Below, one piece after another: positions 24,941 to 34,789 of a DNA stretch of 64,000 bases. The stretch spans positions 1 to 64,000 of the forward strand of contig JALSHH010000017.1 in the NCBI GenBank assembly GCA_026982335.1. Reading direction: 5' to 3'. The stretch's first letter is position 1; each line of letters opens with the position of its first letter. A program made the position numbers and the translations under genes. The stretch is from Phycisphaerales bacterium. GTDB lineage: Bacteria > Planctomycetota > Phycisphaerae > Phycisphaerales > UBA1924. The notes under the pieces are model-generated. The model was not told the DNA's origin. It was given only the letters and a program-made list of their open reading frames with translations, and did not search any database.

Positions 24941-25975
24941 ATGTGTGAACATGCTGACCCTCTATCCAAACCAAGGAAACGATCGAAGTTTGTGACTACT
25001 TTGGTCTGGATGATTACCACTTTGCTTGTGCCGTTGTGTTTGGCGTGGGTTGCTGGACAATGGATCTATTGGTTTGATATTCTTGCTTCGCAGCAGATGC
25101 TGATCGGATGGGTCGCGTTGAGTCTCGGGGGCCTGATATTCGCTGGGAGGCGATGGATTGCCGGGTCAATCTGTGTTGTGCTTGCGCTGGTCTCGTTATA
25201 CCCCGTATTTGTTGGGCGAACGCTCTTGCTGCCAAAAGTTGACCTTGATCGCAAGCTCGATGGGGTGATCCGGGTTGTTTCCTTCAATATTTTTCCTTTG
25301 AACGAGTTGTGGAGAACAAACTTTGAGACAATCCTTCAATATGACGCAGATATTCTTGTGCTGCTCGAAACCCATCCTGAACTCAGTCGATCTATCCAAA
25401 AGCACAATTTTCTTGAGGCAACACCGTACCAATCATGGGGCCATCGCCCGTGGATGGATCAAGAAACCTCTTCTGCCTTTATTCTCAGCCAATGGCCCAC
25501 AGAAATCATTCAGGCAAAGGATGATGATGGTTTTCGGCAACATCACCTCTATATGCAAGTCAAGAGCCCCCTGGGAAATGTGGTTGTTGGGTTAATGCAC
25601 CCCGCATCGCCAAGAACCAAGTCGCGTTGGGCACGGGGGAACCGGGTGATTGAATCACAAGCAAATGTGTCTCGGCAGATACAAATCATGACCGGAGCGC
25701 CTGTACTTGTCGGCGCCGATCTCAACGCTGGTCCAGCCCAACTTCGAGCAAGGACGCTGCGCAAAGCAGGGTTGCGAACGAGTAAGCCGGTGTTGCATCC
25801 CGACGGCAGTTTCCCAGCCAACACCTCTGTCCCACCAGTACTGCGTGTCCAACTCGATGATGTCTGGTCGCTTGGCAACATTGAACCAATCGCATGGAAA
25901 ATGGTCGAGCTTGTAGGCAGCGATCACCAAGCAATCATTGTCGATTTCAAGATCGTCGGCGAACCAGATTCATGA
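24941..25975 (+). CDS. membrane-anchored endonuclease/exonuclease/phosphatase-family protein
   Basis: 344 residues. Three N-terminal membrane helices (about 23-100) lead to an EEP domain with VVSFNIF, ILVLLETHPE (metal-binding Glu), VGADLNAGP (Asp and Asn) and GSDHQAIIVDF (terminal Asp-His). All expected catalytic positions are present. The layout matches the paralog at 14543, which has lost the Glu. It probably hydrolyses a phosphodiester or phosphomonoester at the membrane surface. AAGGGG precedes the start. Its 3' end overlaps the convergent flippase gene by 29 nt. Confidence 0.82.
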   Translation: MCEHADPLSKPRKRSKFVTTLVWMITTLLVPLCLAWVAGQWIYWFDILASQQMLIGWVALSLGGLIFAGRRWIAGSICVVLALVSLYPVFVGRTLLLPKVDLDRKLDGVIRVVSFNIFPLNELWRTNFETILQYDADILVLLETHPELSRSIQKHNFLEATPYQSWGHRPWMDQETSSAFILSQWPTEIIQAKDDDGFRQHHLYMQVKSPLGNVVVGLMHPASPRTKSRWARGNRVIESQANVSRQIQIMTGAPVLVGADLNAGPAQLRARTLRKAGLRTSKPVLHPDGSFPANTSVPPVLRVQLDDVWSLGNIEPIAWKMVELVGSDHQAIIVDFKIVGEPDS

Positions 25976-27563
25976 TCCGTCTCCGCTCTGAAGATTCAAG
26001 CACAAATCCATAGCTGCAAACAGCATACACAAGCCCAAACACCCCGAGCGAGCCGAGCATCCAAACCCAATCAATTGATCGGCCAAGCTCCGCCGTAATA
26101 CTTTGGGTGAATCCAAGATCGCCGATACGCCCGCCAGTTGCAAGCACGCTCAACGAACATGCAATCGCAATCCCAACAGCAACCATTGGCTTTGTGAGTG
26201 CCAACAAAAGCGATGCAGGTTTGATGTGCAAGCACCGCCCCGCGATGATCGGAAGTCCAAAGAGGTGAACAACAAGCAGAACCAACGCGAAAATCGCGGG
26301 CGGAACATAGAGTATCATGGATTCCGGAAGCGTAAACATCAGCACGATCGAAACGATGGGAGCAAAGAGGCCGCCAGCAAATATCCACGGTGCGTAGGCT
26401 TTGACAAATCCAGCGCCGTAAAGAATAATGAGCCAAGTATCCGAGATCGCGCGTGCAGCGAGAGCGACCGAGAGAATCCGCGACATATAAACCGCAACAG
26501 GCATCACGGTTTCATAGTCTTCGAGCGATCGCCCGACCCAAAGATCAAAGATCGGCCAGCCATAGACAAAGACGCCCGCAGCGGCGGGAAGTGTAATCAT
26601 CGCAGCGAGTTTGGTCTGGATATTAATCAGCTTCTGGAGTTGCTTGCGCGATTCTTCCGAATCGTCACCAGAAGCCAGCCGGGCACTCACCGCATCAGAC
26701 CCAAACTGCACACCAGTGGTCACCATGCGAATATAGGCGACAAACCGAAACCCGATCCCCCAAGCAGCATTGACAAGTGCACCAAAAAAGAGGTTGAGCA
26801 GCAACGGAGGGATCATCTCGTGAAGATTCATTGCGACCTGCACGCCGGTGTTCCACGAGAAAGTAGAGAAAACCTGCGAGCGCGCATCTTTGTCGCTTCC
26901 TTTGATACGAAACTTGAGCCGATGATCCGATCGAATCATGATCCACGAAGCGATTAACAGCCCCAGAGAGGCGATCCCTCCCCATGTGATGCCGTGGAGC
27001 GCAAGCCCGAGCGCCGGATCGTCGATCGCGATCACATACCCGAGTATCAACACCGAGAGAATGTTGCCTGTGCGCACGCCGATGTACCAAATATTGTATT
27101 CAATGAATCGCTCTTTGACGAGATACATGTTGAACATCGGTGCCAGAAGAATCATGGCTGCGGTATAGAGCCCGTGCCCGACAACAAACCAGCGGGCCGG
27201 TCCGATGAACTCATCTGGTATTTTGAAAAATGGGATCAGCGCAAAGACGACCCCAAAGCTGATGGTCGAGAGCACGGTGCACCCGAGTGCGATGAGACAA
27301 ATCGTGGCGTAACTCTTCCGGAAAGCCTCTTCGCCAGCATGGTGCGCCTGCCCGAGTTCTCGAACCAGAGATTGTTGAATGATTTGACGAAAAATCCCAG
27401 CAAGCCCGATATTGGCGCCCAAAAGGGAGATGATCCCAAAGGCAGCATCCCCGAGCCAACGAATCGTCAGCGGGACGACAATGATTCCTAGAGTCAGCGT
27501 TGTGAAAAGCCTGGCGTAGTTTGAAAAAATGCGAACGATGCTTTTGCGAGACTCAGATGCCAT
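25947..27563 (-). CDS. polysaccharide biosynthesis flippase (Wzx/MATE-like)
   Basis: 538 residues from ATG 27563, which has AGGAG 8 nt upstream. About fourteen membrane helices begin with NYARLFTTLTLGIIVVPLTI, the usual opening of the polysaccharide biosynthesis/Wzx family, with WLGDAAFGIISL following. It would move lipid-linked oligosaccharides across the inner membrane for the exopolysaccharide assembled by the genes downstream. Convergent overlap of 29 nt with the EEP gene. Confidence 0.88.
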   Translation of the reverse strand: MASESRKSIVRIFSNYARLFTTLTLGIIVVPLTIRWLGDAAFGIISLLGANIGLAGIFRQIIQQSLVRELGQAHHAGEEAFRKSYATICLIALGCTVLSTISFGVVFALIPFFKIPDEFIGPARWFVVGHGLYTAAMILLAPMFNMYLVKERFIEYNIWYIGVRTGNILSVLILGYVIAIDDPALGLALHGITWGGIASLGLLIASWIMIRSDHRLKFRIKGSDKDARSQVFSTFSWNTGVQVAMNLHEMIPPLLLNLFFGALVNAAWGIGFRFVAYIRMVTTGVQFGSDAVSARLASGDDSEESRKQLQKLINIQTKLAAMITLPAAAGVFVYGWPIFDLWVGRSLEDYETVMPVAVYMSRILSVALAARAISDTWLIILYGAGFVKAYAPWIFAGGLFAPIVSIVLMFTLPESMILYVPPAIFALVLLVVHLFGLPIIAGRCLHIKPASLLLALTKPMVAVGIAIACSLSVLATGGRIGDLGFTQSITAELGRSIDWVWMLGSLGVFGLVYAVCSYGFVLESSERRRIMNLVRRRS

Positions 27564-27689
27564 TGGATATACTCCTGCCATCACAGTATTCTTGATGATG
27601 TCTGTAAATTCGGATGAACTCTATACAAACTTCAACCGATAATAATCTGATATTCGACCCGTGAAACCGATAAATCCCCGCAGGTGTCT

Positions 27690-29039
27690 ATGCCAGTTCC
27701 AATTCTCATAGCCTTGATTTCCTTTGGGTTGATCGCCGGGTTGATTTATCTTCTGGGGTTGACAAAGAAATGGGGCATACTGCTCCCCTTTGCGGGAATG
27801 ATGCTCTTTTCTTCGATGGCCTTGCCATTGACCTGGAATGATCGCTTGAACCCAACGGTTTGGCTCCCGCTTCAATCAACCCGGTCCTCGCTATTCTTCG
27901 CTTCTGGAATTGCTGCCACGCTCGTTGTTTTGTTTCAAATCAACCGTATGCGAGGAAAACATATTTCTGTTTCTGCCTATATACTCTTCTTTATTGGGCT
28001 CTACGGGGCTCTGCTTCGGTTTGTTCATGGCGATGCCGCCGATGGTGCATTCTCAGTCGTTTTCACACTCTTCACCCTCACCCCGCTCTTGCTTGCCGCT
28101 GCGATCGTCATTGATGAATTCCAAGACCTTCGTTTGATCTTTCGTTCAATCGCATTGGTCAACATCGCATGGGTTGGCATGGTCTTTGTCCAAATCGCGG
28201 TCAATCCCAAGTTTGTTATGCAAGGCAATGAGTACCGATTTGTCGGGCTTCTTTCAAACCCACAGCACTCCGGCGTGCTGATGGCGTTTCTTTGTGTGAT
28301 CGTACTCTGGCTATTGCTCAATGATCAGCGAAAATACAAAATCATCTTCATCGGATTGTTGAGCATTAATGGGCTGCTTCTGCTCTGGACTGGATCGAGA
28401 ACTGGGCTTGGCATGGCGGTCATCGGCACCAGCGCTGTGCTCTACAGCAGGGCAGGACGAGCAATTCTGCTACTCCCACTTGTAGGAATTCTGGGATATA
28501 TCAGTCTGAAAATCATGGTTGATGTGGTTGGTATAGACCTTGGGTTTGAGCGGATGGCAAGCACAGAAAACACCCGAACAGATGCGTGGCTTATGCTTAT
28601 TGAAACGGCAAAGGAAAGCCCGCTCTTTGGCGTTGGCATGGGAGAGATGGATCGAAGCGAAAATAGCTGGCTCTATGGATATGCCTCGTACGGCATCGGC
28701 ATGCTCATCCTTCTGCTCCTCATGACCTTTGTTTCGATGGTCGAAATTGCCAAATCCATCAAATATCGATTTACTATGCCTCACGAGTATCGTCCGTACC
28801 TCGATGTGCTTATCGGAATCATGCTCATGTATTATGCGGGTGCTGTGCTTGAGGGATACATGATCTCGCGAGTATCAGTGACCATATGCGTGTTTATGGT
28901 TGCCTCTGTCGCCAATATCAATATCCGAAAACTCGCAGTCCAAAATCATGATTACGCGTACGACGAAAACTTATACGAAGAATATTCGCACCAAGACTCA
29001 TCAAATAAATATGACGACTACGACCACAGCGATCGTTAA
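27690..29039 (+). CDS. O-antigen polymerase/ligase-like membrane protein
   Basis: 449 residues with about eleven membrane helices and the Wzy_C-type feature LLLWTGSRTGLGMAVIG, followed by a large loop ending ESPLFGVGMGEMDRSENSWL, where O-antigen ligases and polymerases keep their GxG-N-H region. The last 40 residues are soluble and rich in Tyr and Asp. Divergent from the flippase gene, so export and polymerisation of the glycan may share a control region at 27564-27689. GTG 27684 is an alternative start. Confidence 0.82.
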   Translation: MPVPILIALISFGLIAGLIYLLGLTKKWGILLPFAGMMLFSSMALPLTWNDRLNPTVWLPLQSTRSSLFFASGIAATLVVLFQINRMRGKHISVSAYILFFIGLYGALLRFVHGDAADGAFSVVFTLFTLTPLLLAAAIVIDEFQDLRLIFRSIALVNIAWVGMVFVQIAVNPKFVMQGNEYRFVGLLSNPQHSGVLMAFLCVIVLWLLLNDQRKYKIIFIGLLSINGLLLLWTGSRTGLGMAVIGTSAVLYSRAGRAILLLPLVGILGYISLKIMVDVVGIDLGFERMASTENTRTDAWLMLIETAKESPLFGVGMGEMDRSENSWLYGYASYGIGMLILLLLMTFVSMVEIAKSIKYRFTMPHEYRPYLDVLIGIMLMYYAGAVLEGYMISRVSVTICVFMVASVANINIRKLAVQNHDYAYDENLYEEYSHQDSSNKYDDYDHSDR

Positions 29040-29108
29040 CATCGCCCTACCCATCGCATAGTTCGCGCAAAGAGCTCGTATACAGGATTCCGTTTTATGC
29101 CCGGATGT

Positions 29109-30266
29109 TCACCCACCGCTCGCGCGAATATAAAACTGTTCAAACTCTTTGATGATCTTGTCTGGGTGCATTTGGTCAAATATCCACGCACGCCCAGCCT
29201 GCCCGCGGGCTTTGAGGGCTTCTTTATCACTCGTAAGCCCAGCAATGGTATCGGCAATCGAACGATCCTTCTGCTCACAAATCGACGCTTGCGCCTGATC
29301 TTGAAGCTCAGGCCAAGTATCGACCCCTTTGGTCGTGACGATCGTCGTACCCGCTGCAAGCGACTCGTAAAGCACAAATCCAAAATTTTCCTGACTCGTA
29401 GGCAATACGAACAAATCGGCTGCCTGATAGAGCGATACTTTCTCATCACCGACAACCAGACCCAGAAACGCGACCTCATCTTCAAGTCCAAGCTCTTTGA
29501 TCAAAGCCTTGAGTGATGCTTCGTATGACTTGTCGCCATCACCTGCAATCAATAACCGGTGCGGGTTCCCCTGGTCACGAAGAATCTTCACCGCCCGGAT
29601 CAGGTGCTCGACACCTTTTTTGTAATGCAGACGCGAGAGGTACAGCAAGACCGGATCGCCCGTATCGAACATCGGGAATTTTTCACGGGCGATCTTTTCG
29701 CCGGGCATCTTCTCGTAGGGATCAAGATTGAGCAGGTTGGGAATCACGATTCCCTGCGTGCCCGGGAACCATTTCTTTGATTGCGCCAACTCGCCCTCTG
29801 CGGTGCTGTGGATCAGGGCGGCGCTGTTGAGCATCTTTGAACCGCCGGTCTTGAGATAGAACAGCTTCTTGGCCCGACGTTGATCCATACACCAATCGTC
29901 GAGCATCCCGCGCAACGAAATCACATAAGGCACGCCCGCCTGACGAGACATCCTCGTCACACGCCTTGCCAACGGCGTCCACAACCCATGCGCATGCACA
30001 ACATCCGCCTGGGCGATCCCATCGGCAATAAGCTTCTTCTGCGCAGCAGGGGCATACATCCCCGTCGCATACTCTTTTCCCAACTCAATGGTGCATGGAT
30101 TATTCTGTGGATTTGATCGCCACGCTGAGGGCGCGTCGGTATCTTCTTGGGTGATGATGCTCACGCGGTGCCCACGCTGGGCGAGCTTGGTGCTCAGGTC
30201 GATGATCGCACGAACCGGGCCGCCGCTGGAAAAGTTGAGGTTTCGAATGGAGTGAACGATGTTCAT
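29109..30266 (-). CDS. glycosyltransferase family 4 protein
   Basis: 385 residues, GT-B fold. The N-terminus MNIVHSIRNLNFSSGGPVRA and VVHAHGLW are the acceptor domain; LLYLSRLHYKKGVEHLIRA, LLIAGDGD and LPTSQENFGFVLYESLAAG with the conserved EX7E donor-site motif mark a retaining GT4. Its start overlaps the stop of the GT2 gene by 4 nt, placing it last in a four-gene minus-strand unit (two acetyltransferases, GT2, GT4). Confidence 0.93.
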   Translation of the reverse strand: MNIVHSIRNLNFSSGGPVRAIIDLSTKLAQRGHRVSIITQEDTDAPSAWRSNPQNNPCTIELGKEYATGMYAPAAQKKLIADGIAQADVVHAHGLWTPLARRVTRMSRQAGVPYVISLRGMLDDWCMDQRRAKKLFYLKTGGSKMLNSAALIHSTAEGELAQSKKWFPGTQGIVIPNLLNLDPYEKMPGEKIAREKFPMFDTGDPVLLYLSRLHYKKGVEHLIRAVKILRDQGNPHRLLIAGDGDKSYEASLKALIKELGLEDEVAFLGLVVGDEKVSLYQAADLFVLPTSQENFGFVLYESLAAGTTIVTTKGVDTWPELQDQAQASICEQKDRSIADTIAGLTSDKEALKARGQAGRAWIFDQMHPDKIIKEFEQFYIRASGG

Positions 30267-31186
30267 GTATGATCCGCTGTGTCAGGCTGGGCCTTGTGAT
30301 TGGCTGATACTTGATAGGCAAGCTTATCACCACGATCTACTGCGGTCAGATCGGGCCGATTGAGCTCGCGCACTTTGAGCACGATCATATACTCGTACAT
30401 CGCCTGCAATCGGCAATAAGTCCACCCGGCTCGCCCATCGAGAAACCCCCGCCCGAGCACGAACATATATACAAACTTGAGCGTAGGGCGCATCGGCATC
30501 CGGAACGAGATGTTCTTGAGCTCGAGCCGACGGGTGTTGCGATCGGCAGCAAACAGGTTCCCGATCTTGACCGGAGTCTCCCTGAGCGCCCGCACGGTTT
30601 CGATTGCTTCATAGCTCGAATACCGATTATGACGATCGATCCACTCGTGAATACCCTTGGAAAAGTTGTAGTGGACGAAGTGCTCTTTGAGATACCCAAT
30701 CTCACCTTGGACCATCGGCACCGGATTGGCATCGCGCGCAAAGCGAATATGAGGCGGCTGAAAAAACCGCATAATGTTCCCAGGCCGCATCGCGTGCTTG
30801 AGCCACTTGCCTCGAAAAATATTCTTGCGCCCACAGTAATACGCGACCGGATCGTTACCCTCTTTCGAGCACTTGCCCGCATCCCAATCGGCTGCGATTG
30901 CCTCAATTTCGCTGCGCAACTCGGGCGTCATCCGTTCGTCAGCATCAAGATAAAACACCCACCGATATTTGAACTCGATGTTTTCCATCGCCCAGTTCTG
31001 ATGATTGCCCCGCCCGTCGTAAGCTCGCTCGAACCACCGCGCACCAGCAGCTTCGCTGATCTCCTTGGTCCGATCCGTCGAGAGTGAATCGAGCACGACA
31101 ATGTCGTCCGCCCACGAAACCGATTCGAGCAACCCAGGGAGGTTGTCTTCTTCGTTGAGCGTCTGGATAAAAATCGAAATACTCAT
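30263..31186 (-). CDS. glycosyltransferase family 2 protein
   Basis: 307 residues from ATG 31186. SISIFIQTLNEEDNLPGLL is the GT2 N-terminus, DSLSTDRTKEI is the nucleotide-sugar site and YLDADERMTPEL holds the DxD metal motif. This WaaE/KdtX-like subgroup adds sugars to lipid A core or exopolysaccharide. Coupled by 4-nt overlaps to the genes on both sides. The frame is open upstream to 31501 but that part overlaps the acetyltransferase gene. Confidence 0.93.
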   Translation of the reverse strand: MSISIFIQTLNEEDNLPGLLESVSWADDIVVLDSLSTDRTKEISEAAGARWFERAYDGRGNHQNWAMENIEFKYRWVFYLDADERMTPELRSEIEAIAADWDAGKCSKEGNDPVAYYCGRKNIFRGKWLKHAMRPGNIMRFFQPPHIRFARDANPVPMVQGEIGYLKEHFVHYNFSKGIHEWIDRHNRYSSYEAIETVRALRETPVKIGNLFAADRNTRRLELKNISFRMPMRPTLKFVYMFVLGRGFLDGRAGWTYCRLQAMYEYMIVLKVRELNRPDLTAVDRGDKLAYQVSANHKAQPDTADHT

Positions 31187-31749
31187 CCGCTGCCCACCTT
31201 CTCTGGCGCATCCTTGAGCACCCGATCTCGGATTGGCTTGGCCGGCGTACCAACACAGACCTTCCACGCGGGCAAGTCGGTAAACACGCTCGACCGCGCT
31301 CCGACGACCGTGTGATCGCCGACACTCGTCCCAGGCCCAACAAATACATCGGCTGCGATCCAAACCCCCTCGCCGATGACGATCGGCATGGGGGTCAAAG
31401 GGCGCTTGACAAGATCGAAGTCGTGCGTCGCGCCGCAAAGATACGAATATTGACTCACCGTCGAATGTTCGCCAATACGAACCCGGGCAACGCAGTAGCA
31501 ATCCACATCATCCGCCAGCGTCGCAAAGTCGCCCATCGTCAGATTCCAAGGCCCCCAGATCTTGGCCCTGGGATACACCCGCGATTTCATCGTCACATCC
31601 GCACCAAAGAGCCTGAGCAGCATCGCACGCCAGCGATGACACGGACGCGGGCTCCACCGAAAGAGTGTTCCCTGCACCAGGCCCCAGAGCACGCGCATCG
31701 CACGGTTCTTGATGCTGTGCGGGCTCGATATGGTCGGCCCCTTACCCAT
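31183..31749 (-). CDS. left-handed beta-helix acyltransferase (WcaF-like)
   Basis: 188 residues from ATG 31749. Hexapeptide repeats run from about residue 60, with QYSYLCGATHDFDLVKRPL, IGEGVWIAADVFVGPGTSVG and VGARSSVFTDLPAWKVCVG, as in the WcaF/colanic-acid acetyltransferase family. It probably O-acetylates a sugar of the local exopolysaccharide from acetyl-CoA. It starts inside the end of a paralogous gene (8-nt overlap). Confidence 0.9.
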   Translation of the reverse strand: MGKGPTISSPHSIKNRAMRVLWGLVQGTLFRWSPRPCHRWRAMLLRLFGADVTMKSRVYPRAKIWGPWNLTMGDFATLADDVDCYCVARVRIGEHSTVSQYSYLCGATHDFDLVKRPLTPMPIVIGEGVWIAADVFVGPGTSVGDHTVVGARSSVFTDLPAWKVCVGTPAKPIRDRVLKDAPEKVGSG

Positions 31750-32494
31750 GCTGCCCAACCCTGGAATCAGTGGGGGACGCTGATGCGTCGTCGGGTTCAG
31801 GCGAGAGTGTTTCGCCGGTATCTGTATCCACCAACCGACGAGCCTTGACTGGTTTGGCTGGCGAACCAACACACACCGTCCACTGAGGCAAATCACGCAC
31901 CACATTGGCCCGCGCACCAACCACGACGCCGTCGCCGATGCGAATGCCTGGTGCAATATAGGTATCGGTTGCAATCCAGCAATCTTCGCCGATATGCACC
32001 GGAATCCGAACCAACGGAAAATCAAGGCGTTCAAAATCGTGTGTTCCGGCGCAAACATGCACAAACTGACTCACAATCGATCGGTCCCCGATGGTAATAG
32101 GCCCGAGCGAATACAGATACACCGCATCGCCGAGCTGGACATGATCGCCGATATCAAGATTCCAAGGCACCTCCACACGCACCGTATTGCGAAGCAACTC
32201 GACCTGCCCAACCTTGGCACCAAAGAGCCTGAGCAAAAATGCCCGCCATCGGTCGGCCCGGCGGGGTGAAAACCGAAAAAGCGTCGCCTGCACCATATTC
32301 CAGATCAATCGGCGCACTTTTTCTCGCATACGGAAATGGCCAACAATCGTTCCTTGGGGCAATCCCTTGAGCGAAATCGAATCCAGTGTGAGCCCCGCCG
32401 AACCGGCTGTCTGCACCCTTTTCACCCCTTTGGAGCCAGAATTTCGCCCCGCCCGAACATTATCGGACCTTGATTGTGATTCTTGTGCATTCAT
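31742..32494 (-). CDS. left-handed beta-helix acyltransferase (WcaF-like), paralog
   Basis: 250 residues. The last 170 residues match the downstream gene closely in pattern: FVHVCAGTHDFERLDFPL, IGEDCWIATDTYIAPGIRIG and VGARANVVRDLPQWTVCVG. An extra 60-residue basic/Ser-rich N-terminus (SRSDNVRAGRNSGSKGVKR) is not part of the fold and may be a linker or a mis-set start. First gene of the minus-strand glycan unit; divergent from the GT4 gene at 32601. Confidence 0.88.
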   Translation of the reverse strand: MNAQESQSRSDNVRAGRNSGSKGVKRVQTAGSAGLTLDSISLKGLPQGTIVGHFRMREKVRRLIWNMVQATLFRFSPRRADRWRAFLLRLFGAKVGQVELLRNTVRVEVPWNLDIGDHVQLGDAVYLYSLGPITIGDRSIVSQFVHVCAGTHDFERLDFPLVRIPVHIGEDCWIATDTYIAPGIRIGDGVVVGARANVVRDLPQWTVCVGSPAKPVKARRLVDTDTGETLSPEPDDASASPTDSRVGQHG

Positions 32495-32600
32495 GACCTG
32501 ATCACTCTACTGTGTGCCTCCCTGACCGGTTCACTGTATCGGCCATTTCCCCCCCACGATGTATTCATGCCACCAAAGGAGCTTGAAGGAATCGCCGACT

Positions 32601-34004
32601 ATGCTCATACCTTCTCATTTGTCGCTGGAGGATGCTTTGCCAACAACCCGCGTGGTTATTCTGAATCAATATTATGTCCCCGATGTCGCCTCGACCGGGC
32701 ATCTTTTGCATGAACTCGCGGTCGAACTCGCCAAACTCGGTTTCGAAGTCGAAGTCCTCACCGGCCGCCCTTCCTATGGCCCACCCGACACTTGGCAGGA
32801 TTGCCCGCTTCGAGAGACCATCGATGATGTGAAAATCCATCGACTCAAAGTTGCCCGATTTGACAAAAATTTCCTCCCCGGCAGGGCATTCAACTACCTC
32901 ACCTTCGTCATCCCGATGATCCTCACCATCCTCTTCACCTCGAAAAAGAGCACCGTCTACCTCTACACCACCAATCCGCCATTCCTCGGCACGATCGGAT
33001 GGTTCGTTTCGTTGTTCCGCAAACATCACTATGTCACCCTGCTCCATGACGCCCATCCGCAACTGGGCATCTGGGTCGGCACCTTCAAGAAAGGCTCGAT
33101 GATCGAACGGGTATGGATGGCCCTCAACCGACGCAAATACAAACGCACCAAAGAAGCAATCGTCCTGTGCAGCGCAGCCAAAAAACTCGTCGCCAACACC
33201 TACCCAATCGCCCCCGAACATGTCCATGTCATCCCCAACTGGGCCGACGGCGACGCCCTTTTCCCAAAGCCCAAAGCCGAATCCCCAATCGCCCAACAAA
33301 ACGGATTCATCGACGATTTCATCCTGCTCTACTCCGGCAACATGGGACTCTATTACGACTTCGACACCGTGCTCGAAGCCACCAAACTCCTCAAAGACGA
33401 ACCCTTCAAACTCGTCCTTGTCGGCGGCGGAGGCAAACAATCTGCCATCGAAAATCACATCAAAGAACACAACATGACCAATGTCGTCATGCTCCCCTAC
33501 CAACCCTTCGAGCAACTCAACGATTCCTTCAACGCCTGCGATGCCTCGCTCGTCACCATCGCCAAAGGCATCGAAGGCATCAGCTTCCCGAGCAAACTCT
33601 ACACCTCGCTCGCGGTCGGCAAGGCAATCGTCGCACTCTCCGAAGATTGGTCTGAACTCCGAAAGATCGTCGAACACAACAACTGCGGCGTCTGGTCGGC
33701 CCTAGGCGACGCCCAAGGACTCGCCGACCAACTCCGCGAACTCATTCATAATAAAGCCAAAACCCAAGCAATGGGACAAAACGCCCGCACCGTCTTCGAT
33801 AAAGGCTATACCCGTCAGGTCTGTGCTGCCAAATACGCCGAGGTACTCAAACTCGCCGACCCACAGTTTTCCGCTGATGAAACCGCACGGCGCCGCGAAC
33901 AACTCGCCAAATGGCTCGCCCGCGGCGCAGCCATTGTCGATATCGACCAACCCAACCAAACAAATCAGCCCAAAGCTCGTACGCCCGCTGGAGACCAATC
34001 GTGA
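32601..34004 (+). CDS. glycosyltransferase family 4 protein (WbuB-like)
   Basis: 467 residues from ATG 32601. RVVILNQYYVPDVASTGHLL and VEVLTGRPSYGP are typical of WbuB/WcaI-type GT4 enzymes; LLYSGNMGLYYDFDTVLEA begins the donor domain and FPSKLYTSLAVGKAIVAL holds the sugar-nucleotide loop. The C-terminal 40 residues are hydrophilic. GTGA overlap with the formyltransferase gene that follows. A 370-codon frame on the opposite strand inside this gene is a composition artefact. Confidence 0.92.
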   Translation: MLIPSHLSLEDALPTTRVVILNQYYVPDVASTGHLLHELAVELAKLGFEVEVLTGRPSYGPPDTWQDCPLRETIDDVKIHRLKVARFDKNFLPGRAFNYLTFVIPMILTILFTSKKSTVYLYTTNPPFLGTIGWFVSLFRKHHYVTLLHDAHPQLGIWVGTFKKGSMIERVWMALNRRKYKRTKEAIVLCSAAKKLVANTYPIAPEHVHVIPNWADGDALFPKPKAESPIAQQNGFIDDFILLYSGNMGLYYDFDTVLEATKLLKDEPFKLVLVGGGGKQSAIENHIKEHNMTNVVMLPYQPFEQLNDSFNACDASLVTIAKGIEGISFPSKLYTSLAVGKAIVALSEDWSELRKIVEHNNCGVWSALGDAQGLADQLRELIHNKAKTQAMGQNARTVFDKGYTRQVCAAKYAEVLKLADPQFSADETARRREQLAKWLARGAAIVDIDQPNQTNQPKARTPAGDQS

Positions 34005-34777
34005 ACAACATCGACGATCGAAAACTCAAGCTCGTCTTTGTCACCGAAGACGATCCGCTCTATGTCATCCGATTCTTCGAGATTTTCTTCGATGAGTACC
34101 CAGCCGACCAGATCGAAATCATCGGCGTCTCCGTCCAAGAAGCCTTTCACGAACCCAAGTGGAAGACCGCCAAACGCATCTTCAACTTCTACGGGCCCAT
34201 CGACTTCTTCAAACTCCTCGCCCGCTATTTCAAGGCCAAAATCCGAGGCGATTCGATCGTCAAACTTGCCAAAGAGAAAAACCTGCCGATCATCGAGTGC
34301 AGCTCGGTCAATGATCCGGACTACATTGCCAAACTCAAGGACCTCGAACCCGACATCGTGGCATCGGTCGCTGCTCCAGAAATTTTCAAGAAGGGCATCC
34401 TCTCTGTGCCCACACTCGGGTGCATCAATATTCATTCAGGCAAACTCCCAATCTACCGAGGCATGATGCCCAACTTCTGGCAACTCCTCCACGGCGAAAA
34501 ACACGCCGTCGTCACCGTGCACGAAATGGTCGAAAAACTCGACGCCGGCGATATCCTCGGGACCATCAACTGGCCTTTGCACGACAACGATTCACTCGAT
34601 CGCGTCATCACCGGCACCAAGCAAGACGGTGCCCGACTGATGATGGAAATCATCCTCAAGATGAAAGCTGGCGAAGCCGTCGCCGAGCCCTTGGATATGA
34701 GCAACAAAAAATACTTCCGCTTCCCCCAGCGCAAAGATGTCAAAGCCTTCCGAAAACGCGGGCATAAAATGATCTAA
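34001..34777 (+). CDS. methionyl-tRNA formyltransferase-like sugar N-formyltransferase
   Basis: 258 residues from GTG 34001, overlapping the GT4 stop by 4 nt. The formyl-transfer core is clear: PTLGCINIHSGKLPIYRGM with the Asn and His, and EMVEKLDAGDIL with the Asp of the N-H-D triad. It lacks the C-terminal anticodon-arm domain of Fmt, and its location among glycosyltransferases points to a 10-formyl-tetrahydrofolate-dependent amino-sugar formyltransferase. Substrate is unknown. Confidence 0.85.
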   Translation: MNNIDDRKLKLVFVTEDDPLYVIRFFEIFFDEYPADQIEIIGVSVQEAFHEPKWKTAKRIFNFYGPIDFFKLLARYFKAKIRGDSIVKLAKEKNLPIIECSSVNDPDYIAKLKDLEPDIVASVAAPEIFKKGILSVPTLGCINIHSGKLPIYRGMMPNFWQLLHGEKHAVVTVHEMVEKLDAGDILGTINWPLHDNDSLDRVITGTKQDGARLMMEIILKMKAGEAVAEPLDMSNKKYFRFPQRKDVKAFRKRGHKMI

Positions 34778-34789
34778 GCGAGCGACTAC

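Noticed and set aside
26103-26957. 284-codon plus-strand frame opposite the flippase gene
   Set aside because: Highly charged, hydrophilic product with no motif, antisense to a clear membrane protein.
32565-33677. 370-codon open frame on the minus strand inside the GT4 gene
   Set aside because: It overlaps a clear glycosyltransferase fully; the protein is Glu/Asp/Gly-rich, a known effect of codon bias on the antisense strand.
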